A stretch of 44,545 nucleotides of DNA, taken from NCBI GenBank assembly GCA_035524095.1, contig DATKPK010000067.1, positions 1-44,545 on the forward strand, written 5' to 3'. Origin of the DNA: DATJUF01 sp035524095. GTDB lineage: Bacteria > Desulfobacterota > Binatia > Binatales > Binataceae. Shown piece by piece: positions 27,699-35,116 of this stretch. Positions within the stretch are counted from its first letter, which is position 1. Every line of letters starts with the position of its first letter. A program made the translations under genes and the position numbers. The notes below the pieces were generated by a model. The model was not told the DNA's origin, ran no database searches, and worked only from the letters and a program-made list of their open reading frames with translations.

Positions 27699-28055
27699 AT
27701 GCAAACGATTATTGTATTGACGATTGGAATAGTCGCTGGAGTACTGGGAGGATTCTTTGGGTTGGCGGGTGGGATTGTGATCGTGCCGGCCCTAGTGTTC
27801 GTGCTTTCGATGCCGACGCAGACCGCGGTTGGAACTTCGCTGGCGGCATTACTACCTCCGGTGGGTTTACTTGGCGCAATGGAATACTACAAGCACGGTA
27901 ACGTGAATTTCGTGTATGCAATGTTGCTTGCCGCCGGCTTGATGGCGGGCGCGTATTTCGGCGCGATCCTGGCAGTGAGAATGTCGGAGGAAATGCTGCG
28001 GCGCGCTTTTGCAATTTTTCTTGCTTTGTTGGCCGTAAGACTCTTCATCAGATGA
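27699..28055 (+). CDS. TauE/SafE half-size sulfite exporter-like protein
   Basis: A membrane protein of 118 residues with four helices. It shows GVLGGFFGLAGGIVIVPAL near the N-terminus and AVGTSLAALLPP, the repeat unit of TauE/SafE transporters, which normally have two such units in about 250 residues. This one would have to act as a homodimer or with another half. The ATG at 27699 starts right before the first helix; an ATG at 27669 with GAGAG close upstream would add ten polar residues. It follows the exporter gene on the same strand and fits sulfite or taurine-derived sulfonate export. Confidence 0.82.
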   Translation: MQTIIVLTIGIVAGVLGGFFGLAGGIVIVPALVFVLSMPTQTAVGTSLAALLPPVGLLGAMEYYKHGNVNFVYAMLLAAGLMAGAYFGAILAVRMSEEMLRRAFAIFLALLAVRLFIR

Positions 28056-28102
28056 AGCTACGATTTTGTGCTAGATATTGCACGTAAGCTAATGAGGCGT
28101 TT

Positions 28103-28537
28103 ATGAAACCATTACCGCATACTTATACTGTTGAGCTTGCGGGCGACGCAGAAGAATACGCGGTGGTCTCATCTGCCGGAGTACCTGAGCTTCGCACTGC
28201 TGCGCCGGAAGATTTTGACGGACCGGGCGACGCGTGGAGTCCGGAACATCTGCTGATGGCAGCAATAGAGACGTGCTTTATGTTCACGTTTCGGGCCATC
28301 GCGAGTGCTTCCAAAGTAAAGTTCACTTCGCTGCGGGTGTGCGGCCAAGGAGTAGTGGATCGCAAGGAGGGCGTGACGAAGTTCACAGAAATTATCCTGC
28401 GGCCGCGGCTTACGATCGCAGCGGGGACGGATCGCGATCGCGCGTTGCGAGTCATCGAGAAGGCCGAAAAGGCGTGCCTGGTATCGGCATCGCTATCGAC
28501 GCCGATTTGGCTAGAGCCAGAGATCACGGCTGTCTGA
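28103..28537 (+). CDS. OsmC-family protein
   Basis: A 144-residue OsmC/Ohr-fold protein. The two redox cysteines of the family are present: Cys58 in AAIETCFMF and Cys125 in EKACLVSAS. OsmC and Ohr reduce organic hydroperoxides with thiols, and some OsmC-like proteins act on persulfides. GAGG lies 6 nt before ATG 28103. As the last gene of the plus arm of the sulfur cluster it may protect against peroxides or handle persulfide made during sulfur oxidation. Assignment to a subfamily cannot be settled by eye. Confidence 0.9.
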   Translation: MKPLPHTYTVELAGDAEEYAVVSSAGVPELRTAAPEDFDGPGDAWSPEHLLMAAIETCFMFTFRAIASASKVKFTSLRVCGQGVVDRKEGVTKFTEIILRPRLTIAAGTDRDRALRVIEKAEKACLVSASLSTPIWLEPEITAV

Positions 28538-28851
28538 AACCATAAATAAGCGTGAACCTCACGCTCATCGATTCAAACCGACTCTTTCATTTGCCATCCG
28601 ATTCGTTAATGCCGCAACACCGTCGCGTTAAGTTTTGGCAGAGGTGTGGAGGTGTGTTGGGCGGCGAGGGATTCGATCTCGAGCCTTGGCCATTAGTCAA
28701 ATATCAAGACCTCGATTGGTGATCACTTGAGTTAATGACGTGAGGGCAAGCGGCAAGATGATCAACGGCATTGAACCTTAGGGAAAGTTACTATTCCGGC
28801 TGGGCCGACGGGGTTCACGTGCGGTGGCCGCGCAAGGATGACGGAAGTCAT
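28538..28851. other. Gene-free gap with a small hairpin
   Basis: A 314-nt gap between the OsmC gene and the convergent CoA-transferase. A 7-bp hairpin, AGCGTGA/TCACGCT with an ACC loop, occupies 28549-28565 but is not followed by a T run, so it is at best a weak terminator. A short direct repeat of GGAGGTGTG occurs near 28650. I see no gene, RNA or mobile element here. Confidence 0.5.
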
Positions 28852-31161
28852 TCAACCGGACGGGAGAACTTTGTTGCGGTGGAGGGAGGCAAGGCGATCG
28901 GGAGAATAGCCGAGGTATTCAGAGAGAATGGCGTCGGTGTGCTCACCGAGAAGGGGTGCGGCGCGATCGATATGGCCCGGGGTAGCGGAGAATTGCGTGA
29001 GAATGCCGGTCTGCGTGACGGAATTCCATTGCGAATGCGGCAAGTCGAGCAGGAGATCATTGGCGAGGACCTGAGGATCGGTGAAGAGATCGGCCCATCG
29101 GTGGAGGGGAACAGCGGGAATCGAGGCGGAGTTTAGTGCGGCCAATGCGGCCGTACGATCGAGGGTCGCGAAGTAGCGAGAGAGGGTGTCGGCGAGGGGT
29201 CCGTCTGACGGGGTGCCGATGGCTTCAGTGAATGACGTAGAGGGTGCGGCGTTAATTAGATGGGTCAGGGACTGCCATTGGGCTGGGATGGCGAGGGCGA
29301 GGTAGAGCCAGAGGCTGTCGCCGCATCGGTAGGCGCGACTAAGCGCCGAGCTGCCGCGATGCTCGGGAAAACCGTTTTCGAGGTCGGGGCGGCCATTGTA
29401 GAAAATGAACTCGCCCGCTTGCATCGCGATGGCCGACTGGAGGAGTGAGGTTTCGCATAGCTGGCCGCGTCCGGTGCGGTTGCGGGCCTGAAGGGCAAGG
29501 ACACATCCGAGAGCGGAAAGCATCGCGGCGCCATAATCGCAAATCGCACAAGTGAGGTAGACGGGATGGTGATGATGACCGCCTTGCGCGGCCATCACGC
29601 CGGAACGCGCCTGTAGCAGCGGGTCGAAGCCGGGTTGGTCGTGTTCAGGGCCTCGATTTCCGAAGGCAGTCACGGACATATATATGAGGCGCGAATTCAG
29701 GGTAGAGAGAGCGGAGTAGTCGAAGCCATAACGGGCCATCCGACCGGGGCGGAGGTTTTCGACGATGATATCAGCTTTGGCGGCGAGTTCGCGGATGATG
29801 GCGGCGCCGTCGGGCTTGGTGAAATCGAGGGCAAGGCCGCGCTTGCCGGCGTTCCATCCGAGAAAACCGAAGCCGAAATGGCGGAAAGCGTCACCCTCAA
29901 GGCTTTCGATTTTGATGATGTCCGCGCCCATCTGCGCGAGGATCATCGGACCGTAGGAACCGGCGATATAACTACAGAAATCGAGGACGAGGACACCGGA
30001 GAGCGGGCCGCGCGGGGCAGATGGCCGCGGGCCGATCGTGATTGGGTGCGAGGATCCGGTGACTGCCAGTAAAGGCGATGGAATCGGCGCGGGACCAGTT
30101 ATCGCGCCGGGAGTAGCGGTCAAGTTGACGGTGACACCCGGCTGAACGGTGGAGCCGACGGCCGAGTCGGCGATCTCGTGGCGCATCGCGAGCGCGCGAG
30201 TTTGCGGATGATCGATGAAGGCCTGACGGGTCATCACGGGAGCACAAGGGACGTCGGCGGCGCGGAGGAGTTGGAGCCACTCGTCGCGCGGGCGGGAGCG
30301 GATAATTGGTTCGAGGATGTCCTTTAGGGTCTGCCAGTGCTCCTTAGGGATACCCCAGGGTGCACCGTCGAAACGTGGGTCGGCAACGAGGTCGGGACGG
30401 TCGAGGGCAAGGCAGAATTTGTTGAAGAAGGTAGCGTTGCCGCAAGCGATGAAGAGGAAGTTGCCGTCGGCGGCCTCGAAGAGCCGATAGCAAGGGACGG
30501 GGCCGAGCGGGTCGGCGGGTCCGGCCTGGAAAATCGAGGACATTTTTTCGTGGCGCATGATGCCGCCGGTCTGGAGGGAGAATGCGCCGGCGAGGAGCGA
30601 GACTTCAACGGATTGTCCGGGGCCGTCGGCGCGCGCGAAGAGGGCGGCGGTAGCGGCAGTCGCAGCGAGAATACCGGCCGAATAGCTCACCGCGGGGAAG
30701 GTCAGGGCGACTGGATCGCCGCTGGCGGCCCATTGGGAGGCGGTGATGCCGCTGAAGGCGGCGACCATCTCGTCGGTGGCGTCAAGGTTGGCATAGGGGC
30801 CCGAGGTGCCGAAGGGCGAGAGATTGACGGCGATAAGGCGCGGGTTGAGGCGAGCGAGGGTCGCGCAGTCGAGGGCGCGGGCGTTCAATTCGGCGGGGGT
30901 GAAGCCAGTGATCGTGATATCGGCGGACTGGATGAGTTGATCGATGTGCGAGCGATTGCCGGAAGCGGCGTAGTCGAGGGCAGTGATGCGCTTGGAACGA
31001 TTGAGGACGTGATAATGGGGCGTGCCGCGAGTAGTTGGGTCTAAAGGTGATTCGAGGCGGATGACGTCGGCGCCATGTTCGGCAAGAAGCATTGCCGCAT
31101 AGGCTGCGGCGTTGTTCGAACTGAACTCTACAACTTGGATGCCATCGAGGGCCTTGGCCAT
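28852..31161 (-). CDS. Tandem CaiB/BaiF (class III) CoA-transferase
   Basis: A 769-residue protein of two CoA-transferase domains in one chain, residues about 1-370 and 386-769. Class III enzymes move CoA between carboxylic acids through an aspartyl-CoA intermediate. In domain 2 the expected catalytic Asp is present (ICDYGAAM, Asp542). In domain 1 the equivalent motif reads VSYSAGIL, with Ser159 in place of Asp, so the first domain seems unable to form the intermediate and may only complete the interlocked dimer. The ATG at 31161 matches the domain start (AKALDGIQVVEF); the open frame reaches 31461 but adds 100 low-complexity residues. No ribosome site is evident. Substrate unknown; the neighbours do not name one. 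Confidence 0.9.
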   Translation of the reverse strand: MAKALDGIQVVEFSSNNAAAYAAMLLAEHGADVIRLESPLDPTTRGTPHYHVLNRSKRITALDYAASGNRSHIDQLIQSADITITGFTPAELNARALDCATLARLNPRLIAVNLSPFGTSGPYANLDATDEMVAAFSGITASQWAASGDPVALTFPAVSYSAGILAATAATAALFARADGPGQSVEVSLLAGAFSLQTGGIMRHEKMSSIFQAGPADPLGPVPCYRLFEAADGNFLFIACGNATFFNKFCLALDRPDLVADPRFDGAPWGIPKEHWQTLKDILEPIIRSRPRDEWLQLLRAADVPCAPVMTRQAFIDHPQTRALAMRHEIADSAVGSTVQPGVTVNLTATPGAITGPAPIPSPLLAVTGSSHPITIGPRPSAPRGPLSGVLVLDFCSYIAGSYGPMILAQMGADIIKIESLEGDAFRHFGFGFLGWNAGKRGLALDFTKPDGAAIIRELAAKADIIVENLRPGRMARYGFDYSALSTLNSRLIYMSVTAFGNRGPEHDQPGFDPLLQARSGVMAAQGGHHHHPVYLTCAICDYGAAMLSALGCVLALQARNRTGRGQLCETSLLQSAIAMQAGEFIFYNGRPDLENGFPEHRGSSALSRAYRCGDSLWLYLALAIPAQWQSLTHLINAAPSTSFTEAIGTPSDGPLADTLSRYFATLDRTAALAALNSASIPAVPLHRWADLFTDPQVLANDLLLDLPHSQWNSVTQTGILTQFSATPGHIDRAAPLLGEHTDAILSEYLGYSPDRLASLHRNKVLPSG

Positions 31162-31300
31162 GATAGTACCATGGAGCGCGTCGCGGACGCGGTCAGGCGC
31201 CGATCCGAAGATGGAATTTGAAGAGGGCGGCGCGGGTTGATGATTGGGCGAGTTTGATTGAGATAGCGGCGGGAACGCAAGGCGGCGCGAGGATGGCCTA

Positions 31301-31687
31301 TTAGTCGTCGCGTTTGCTCGGGAAATCGGCCTTCGTTCGGATTCGAGCGCGAATGTTTTTGAGCTTTCTGGTGTGCGGAGCCCAGAAGAGTTCCGAACCG
31401 TCCTCAAGCTTCTCATAGATAGGCAGAAGCTTGCTGACTCCTTCGAAAAGCCACTGCACATCTACGGCCTCGCGCCCACCCTTATAGGGATTGGTTTGGC
31501 GAGCGGCAAACATCAGGGTCTTGTCATAAGCTTCGTCCATATTTGCCGCTTCGACGAGGATGGTATTTTCCCAAGTGAGATGCCGCTCATCAGGATCGCC
31601 GTTCCAATTCTCATTAAGTTCCACGAAACGGAGAATGTAAGTGGCGATGTACCATCCAACCGGCGAAATATCTCTATCCCAGCTCAC
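31301..31687 (-). CDS. DUF4288-like protein
   Basis: About 128 residues from GTG 31687. The N-terminus GWYIATYILRFVELNEN and the following TILVEAANMDEAYDKTLMF match the DUF4288 pattern of a short alpha/beta domain. The frame is open to 31921, but that part would overlap the divergent pstS gene and lacks similarity, so the later start is chosen; no clear ribosome site supports it. The C-terminal half (FEGVSKLLPIYEKLEDGSELFW, read in pieces) is acidic and Lys-rich. Function unknown. The gene has lower GC than its surroundings. Confidence 0.65.
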   Translation of the reverse strand: MSWDRDISPVGWYIATYILRFVELNENWNGDPDERHLTWENTILVEAANMDEAYDKTLMFAARQTNPYKGGREAVDVQWLFEGVSKLLPIYEKLEDGSELFWAPHTRKLKNIRARIRTKADFPSKRDD

Positions 31688-31790
31688 GATGGCCAATTCT
31701 AGCGAGGCCGATAGTTTTGCAGAAGACGCTTCAAGCTTAAGCAATCGGCTCGTAAATCGCCCGTAATCTGAGTCGGGTAAATAAGACCGC

Positions 31791-31816
31791 CGCTCGGAGA
31801 AGCTTTTTACCGAGCG
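31791..31816 (+). promoter_or_regulatory. Hairpin in the pstS leader
   Basis: CGCTCGG (31791-31797) pairs with CCGAGCG (31810-31816) around a T-rich 12-nt loop, ending 22 nt before ATG 31839. It could stabilise the messenger or attenuate expression. I saw no Pho-box-like direct repeat upstream. Confidence 0.4.
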
Positions 31817-31838
31817 TCCAAGCCAAGGAAGGAAGCGG

Positions 31839-32867
31839 ATGACGAAAAGACTGCTGCAAGTTGGACTGATGATGCTGGCGCTGGTGACCGGCGGAATCGC
31901 GCATAGCCAGATGCTGATCAACGGAGCCGGATCGACGTTCGGTTATCCGATCTACTCAAAATGGTTTGACGAATATACGAAAGTCGACCCGAGCGTGCGC
32001 TTCAACTACCAGTCGATAGGTTCCGGCGGCGGAATCATGATGTTGAAGAACAAGACGGTGCAGATTGGAGCGAGCGATGCGCCATTGACGGACAAGCAGG
32101 CTGCGGCGATGCCCGGGCCGGTGCTGCATTTCCCATCGGTGATGGGCGCGGTCGTTGTAATGTACAACCTGCCGGACGTGAAGCAGAAGATCCGGCTAAC
32201 GGGACAGGCGATCGCGGATATCTACCTTGGCAATGTGGTCAAGTGGTCAGACCCCGAAATCGTGAAGCTGAATCCGGGAGTGACGCTTCCGGACGAGCCG
32301 ATCGTGACAGTCCATCGTTCGGACGGCAGCGGGACGACATTCATCTTTTCGGACTATCTGAGCAAGGTCAGCCCGGATTTCAAGTCAAAGGTCGGCAAGG
32401 GCACCTCACTGAAATGGCCGGTCGGACTAGGCGGCAAGGGCAGCGAAGGCGTGACCGGGCTGGTACAGCAGACGCCCGGTGGGTTGGGCTACTGCGAACT
32501 GACCTATGCGTTGGCGAATCATATTCCATTCGTCGAATTGCAAAACAAGGCTGGGAACTGGGTCGATGCGAGCCTGGCGGGCGTGACTGCCGCGGCAGCG
32601 GCAGCGGCGGCTGATATGCCGGCAGACTTCCGCGTGTCGATCACCGACGAGCCGGGAGCAGACACCTATCCGATTTCGTCGTTCACCTGGCTGCTGGTTT
32701 ATAAGGATCAGAGCGATGCGTCATCGGGGCAAGCGATCGTGAAGTTTCTGAAGTGGGCGTTGACGGATGGGCAACAATACGCGGCGCCGCTGTTCTATGC
32801 GCCGTTGCCGCAAGCGGTGGTTGCCAAGGAGATGGAGCAGATAAGCCAGATTAATATCGCGAAGTAG
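31839..32867 (+). CDS. pstS: PstS phosphate-binding protein
   Basis: A periplasmic phosphate-binding protein of 342 residues. A signal peptide (residues 1-23, GGIAHSQM) precedes the mature start LINGAGSTFGYPIYSKW. Phosphate-binding loops typical of PstS follow: GAGSTF, NYQSIGSGGGI, HRSDGSGTTFIF and YPISSFTWLLVY. It captures phosphate for the PstCAB transporter. The partner genes pstC, pstA, pstB and phoU are absent here and the gene is followed at once by a strong terminator, so it is transcribed alone. AAGGAAGGAAGCGG supplies the ribosome site. A run of eight alanines near residue 250 is a local oddity. Confidence 0.94.
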   Translation: MTKRLLQVGLMMLALVTGGIAHSQMLINGAGSTFGYPIYSKWFDEYTKVDPSVRFNYQSIGSGGGIMMLKNKTVQIGASDAPLTDKQAAAMPGPVLHFPSVMGAVVVMYNLPDVKQKIRLTGQAIADIYLGNVVKWSDPEIVKLNPGVTLPDEPIVTVHRSDGSGTTFIFSDYLSKVSPDFKSKVGKGTSLKWPVGLGGKGSEGVTGLVQQTPGGLGYCELTYALANHIPFVELQNKAGNWVDASLAGVTAAAAAAAADMPADFRVSITDEPGADTYPISSFTWLLVYKDQSDASSGQAIVKFLKWALTDGQQYAAPLFYAPLPQAVVAKEMEQISQINIAK

Positions 32868-32910
32868 CGGTCGGAACTGCACGCAGCAAAAATGCGTGAA
32901 TAGAGAAGAG

Positions 32911-32941
32911 GGCCGTCACTGATTAGTCAGTGACGGCCTTT
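32911..32941 (+). terminator. Rho-independent terminator of pstS
   Basis: A perfect 12-bp stem, GGCCGTCACTGA (32911-32922) with TCAGTGACGGCC (32927-32938), a TTAG loop and a short T run. It lies 43 nt after the pstS stop. The core GCCGTCACTG also occurs in the hairpin at 16766-16801. Confidence 0.88.
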
Positions 32942-33034
32942 AATTGTGAGATTGGCGAATTAGCCAGGTCAGCGAGGCAAAGCGCAGCAGTTGCTGGAGG
33001 AAACGGCAACGCGAGCATGTCGCGGTGATAAAAA

Positions 33035-33520
33035 TCAGGCCGGTTTGGCTAATGGGTATTGGAGCTGCGCGATAACGTCATTCAAGGAATTCGCAGAGTC
33101 GCCTGCAAGTTCCAGTTCGGCGAACTTCTTGATAGCCGCTTCGTGGATGACCATAGAATGCGTCACGTCGCGCTCGTCCGGAGGGGCGGCATCCGCGATC
33201 ACGCGAAACTTGTCGAGATAAATTCCAGTGATGCCAACGAGTTCGCGCATGTGTTCGGGCCAGGACTTCGATGCAAAAGTCTGAGCGAATTCGGCGATAG
33301 CCTGACGCGTGTCGTCCTGCGCGATACTCAAACCGAGCCGGGTCATAAAAGGCCGCAAGCGCGCCTTAGTCTCGGTTTCAAGCTGAAGGATCGTACCCCA
33401 CTTATAGCGGCGAAGCGGATCTTGTTCGAGGGCGACATAGCAGCCGAGGATGGCCTCGCCGAGGACCTCGCCCTGATACATGAATTTGTTCACGGCATTC
33501 AGATACTCAGTCCGTTCCAT
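33035..33520 (-). CDS. Helical protein, possibly ferritin-like
   Basis: A 161-residue, almost all-helical protein. Glutamates and histidines recur in helix context (YQGEVLGEAI, QLETETKARLRPF, HSMVIHEAAIKKFAELE), as in ferritin-like or rubrerythrin-like four-helix bundles that bind a di-iron centre. The Exx...ExxH spacing is not a clean textbook match, so the fold is a suggestion only. AAGGAG lies 6 nt before ATG 33520, a very good ribosome site. It has no operon partner: a lipoprotein gene follows on the same strand only further upstream, at 34027. Confidence 0.78.
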   Translation of the reverse strand: MERTEYLNAVNKFMYQGEVLGEAILGCYVALEQDPLRRYKWGTILQLETETKARLRPFMTRLGLSIAQDDTRQAIAEFAQTFASKSWPEHMRELVGITGIYLDKFRVIADAAPPDERDVTHSMVIHEAAIKKFAELELAGDSANSLNDVIAQLQYPLAKPA

Positions 33521-33598
33521 AAACGCTCCTTTTGATCCATTAGAAATCGCAAGAGTTTTCTCGACGTTACGCGAAGCAGTGAATGGCCGGGTGCTAGA

Positions 33599-34027
33599 CT
33601 AGTACAGGAAGGGTTCACCGGGCCACATCATAAAATTCATCTGCTCTTGCTGGGCGGCCTCCTCGTTCATCTGCGCGGACTCTTCCTGAGCGTGAATGTC
33701 CTGCTGCTGGAGGCGGATCTGCTCGTAGCGTTGGTAGGCCGCCTCGTTGCCGACGAAGAGACAATCGCAATAGACGGGATCGGCAAACCAGTAGTGCATC
33801 TTGCCGTTGTAGGGATAGAAGCGGACCTTGAGCGGCGTCATCCCCTGGAGGGTGGCCTGTTGAGCGGCGTTGCTGGTGGGTTGCATATGGAAGCCCGCCG
33901 CAGAAAGCATCGGCTCGATGCGTTGAGCGCGTTGCATCGGGGTTTCCTGCGTGGCGCATCCAAGGGCGACCACGAGGGCGAAAGCCGAGAAGCAGGGGAA
34001 GGTCAGGCGGCGAAAGATTGAACGCAT
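33599..34027 (-). CDS. Small lipoprotein with leaderless start
   Basis: About 142 residues from ATG 34027. A signal peptide ends in the lipobox ALGC near residue 24 (VVALGCATQ), so it is probably lipid-anchored in the envelope. The mature part has KVRFYPYNGKMHYWFADPVYCDC, read in two parts, with two cysteines close together, then a long Gln/Glu-rich helix (YEQIRLQQQDIHAQEE). No family is recognised. The longer open frame to 34159 is rejected because a strong promoter lies immediately before ATG 34027 and would start the messenger at that codon. Confidence 0.82.
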   Translation of the reverse strand: MRSIFRRLTFPCFSAFALVVALGCATQETPMQRAQRIEPMLSAAGFHMQPTSNAAQQATLQGMTPLKVRFYPYNGKMHYWFADPVYCDCLFVGNEAAYQRYEQIRLQQQDIHAQEESAQMNEEAAQQEQMNFMMWPGEPFLY

Positions 34028-34033
34028 GGAGAA

Positions 34034-34062
34034 TTTATACGGACGAGGCGGGCGGTTGCCAA
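34034..34062 (-). promoter_or_regulatory. Sigma-70 promoter giving a leaderless lipoprotein mRNA
   Basis: TTGGCA (34062-34057) and TATAAA (34039-34034) are exactly 17 nt apart. Six bases follow the -10 box before ATG, so +1 falls on the A of ATG 34027. No ribosome site is present. Confidence 0.65.
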
Positions 34063-34152
34063 ACCGGGGAGTGGACCTCCGCAACAAATTGTCACAGCCT
34101 AGCGCAGATGATATTTTGCCGCCCTGCGCAGGATAGAGAAGATGATCGCTGT

Positions 34153-34181
34153 GAGACAATCTCCACGGTGCGATTTAAAAC
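34153..34181 (+). promoter_or_regulatory. Possible promoter of the DUF3313-like lipoprotein
   Basis: GAGACA (34153-34158) and TAAAAC (34176-34181) are 17 nt apart, about 40 nt before ATG 34220. Each hexamer has four consensus matches. Moderate evidence only. Confidence 0.3.
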
Positions 34182-34219
34182 TTAGCAGGTGAGTCAATGT
34201 TGAATTGGGAGGAGAGATA

Positions 34220-34996
34220 ATGAATCGTCGCAACGCTCTGACACGGTCGTTAACCGGATTAACAATAGCGCTGATCGCAACGGTGGGTCTTTGGGCCTGT
34301 TCTCAAACGACGGGAGCGTCACCCAATGTAATCCAGCGTGTGCAGGGAGAGACACCAGCGGCTCCGCCGCCGAATGGATTCCTGGGAAATGACTATTCGT
34401 TGTTGCAGCCAGCCGCGGCCAATCCCGGACAGAAAGCCGCGCTTGCTTATATCAATCCGAATGCCAACTTCACAGCGTTCAATAAAATTCTGATTTCGCC
34501 CGTCACCTATTGGGCGGACAGTGATTCGACGTTACCGGCTGATCAGCAGCAAGAACTTTGTGACTATTTCTATAACGTTCTGCAGAAGGAGTTAGGGCAA
34601 AATTTCACGCTTACGAACGAACCCGGGCCGGGAGTAGCCCGACTTGACGTGGCGCTAATCGACGCAAGCTCGGCGGTTCCGGTGTTGCGCACGATTTCAA
34701 CGATAGTGCCACAGGCGCGCATACTCAGCACGATTAAGTACGGCCTGACGGGGACATATGCTTTTGTCGGTTCCGCCACGGGAGCAGCAAAGTTGACTGA
34801 TTCGGTGTCAGGCCAGCTGCTGGCGGCGTGGGAAGATGTGCAATTTGGTACCGCCGCGGTTAAAAATGCCGGCGTCTGGCAATGGGGTGATGCGGAACAC
34901 GCGATGGATTATTGGGCAAACGGGCTTGATGAGAAATTAGCAGCCAAGGGCATTCAGACCACGGGACCGGTTCCTGCACAAGCTTCCGGGACCTGA
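34220..34996 (+). CDS. DUF3313-like lipoprotein
   Basis: A 258-residue lipoprotein. The signal ends in a WACS lipobox near residue 27 (VGLWACSQT). The mature protein starts GFLGNDYSLLQP and then has LAYINPNANFTAFNKILISPV, split here, a pattern typical of DUF3313 envelope proteins. GGGAGGAGAGATA precedes ATG 34220; the ATG at 34205 is rejected because the ribosome site lies between the two. The C-terminal QLLAAWEDVQFG and DYWANGLDEKLA are also in the family style. Function unknown; probably periplasmic face of the inner or outer membrane. It precedes the FadL-type gene by 120 nt on the same strand. Confidence 0.86.
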   Translation: MNRRNALTRSLTGLTIALIATVGLWACSQTTGASPNVIQRVQGETPAAPPPNGFLGNDYSLLQPAAANPGQKAALAYINPNANFTAFNKILISPVTYWADSDSTLPADQQQELCDYFYNVLQKELGQNFTLTNEPGPGVARLDVALIDASSAVPVLRTISTIVPQARILSTIKYGLTGTYAFVGSATGAAKLTDSVSGQLLAAWEDVQFGTAAVKNAGVWQWGDAEHAMDYWANGLDEKLAAKGIQTTGPVPAQASGT

Positions 34997-35116
34997 GTTT
35001 TGACGCAAGCTCCGGCGACCTTCGACTTAACTAACGTCTAAGAGACCAGGCCATGAACGCGACAAAGCGTCCGCGGTGGAGATCGGTGTGGCGCCGTTGG
35101 GGATTGAGGGCTTGGG

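Noticed and set aside
27699..28102. Possible readthrough of the TGA ending the TauE half-transporter
   Set aside because: The following codons do not resemble the second repeat and stop soon; half-size members of this family exist.
30337..31044. A long plus-strand open frame of 235 codons
   Set aside because: It lies fully antisense to the CoA-transferase gene, whose domains are clearly coding; high-GC DNA gives long mirror frames.
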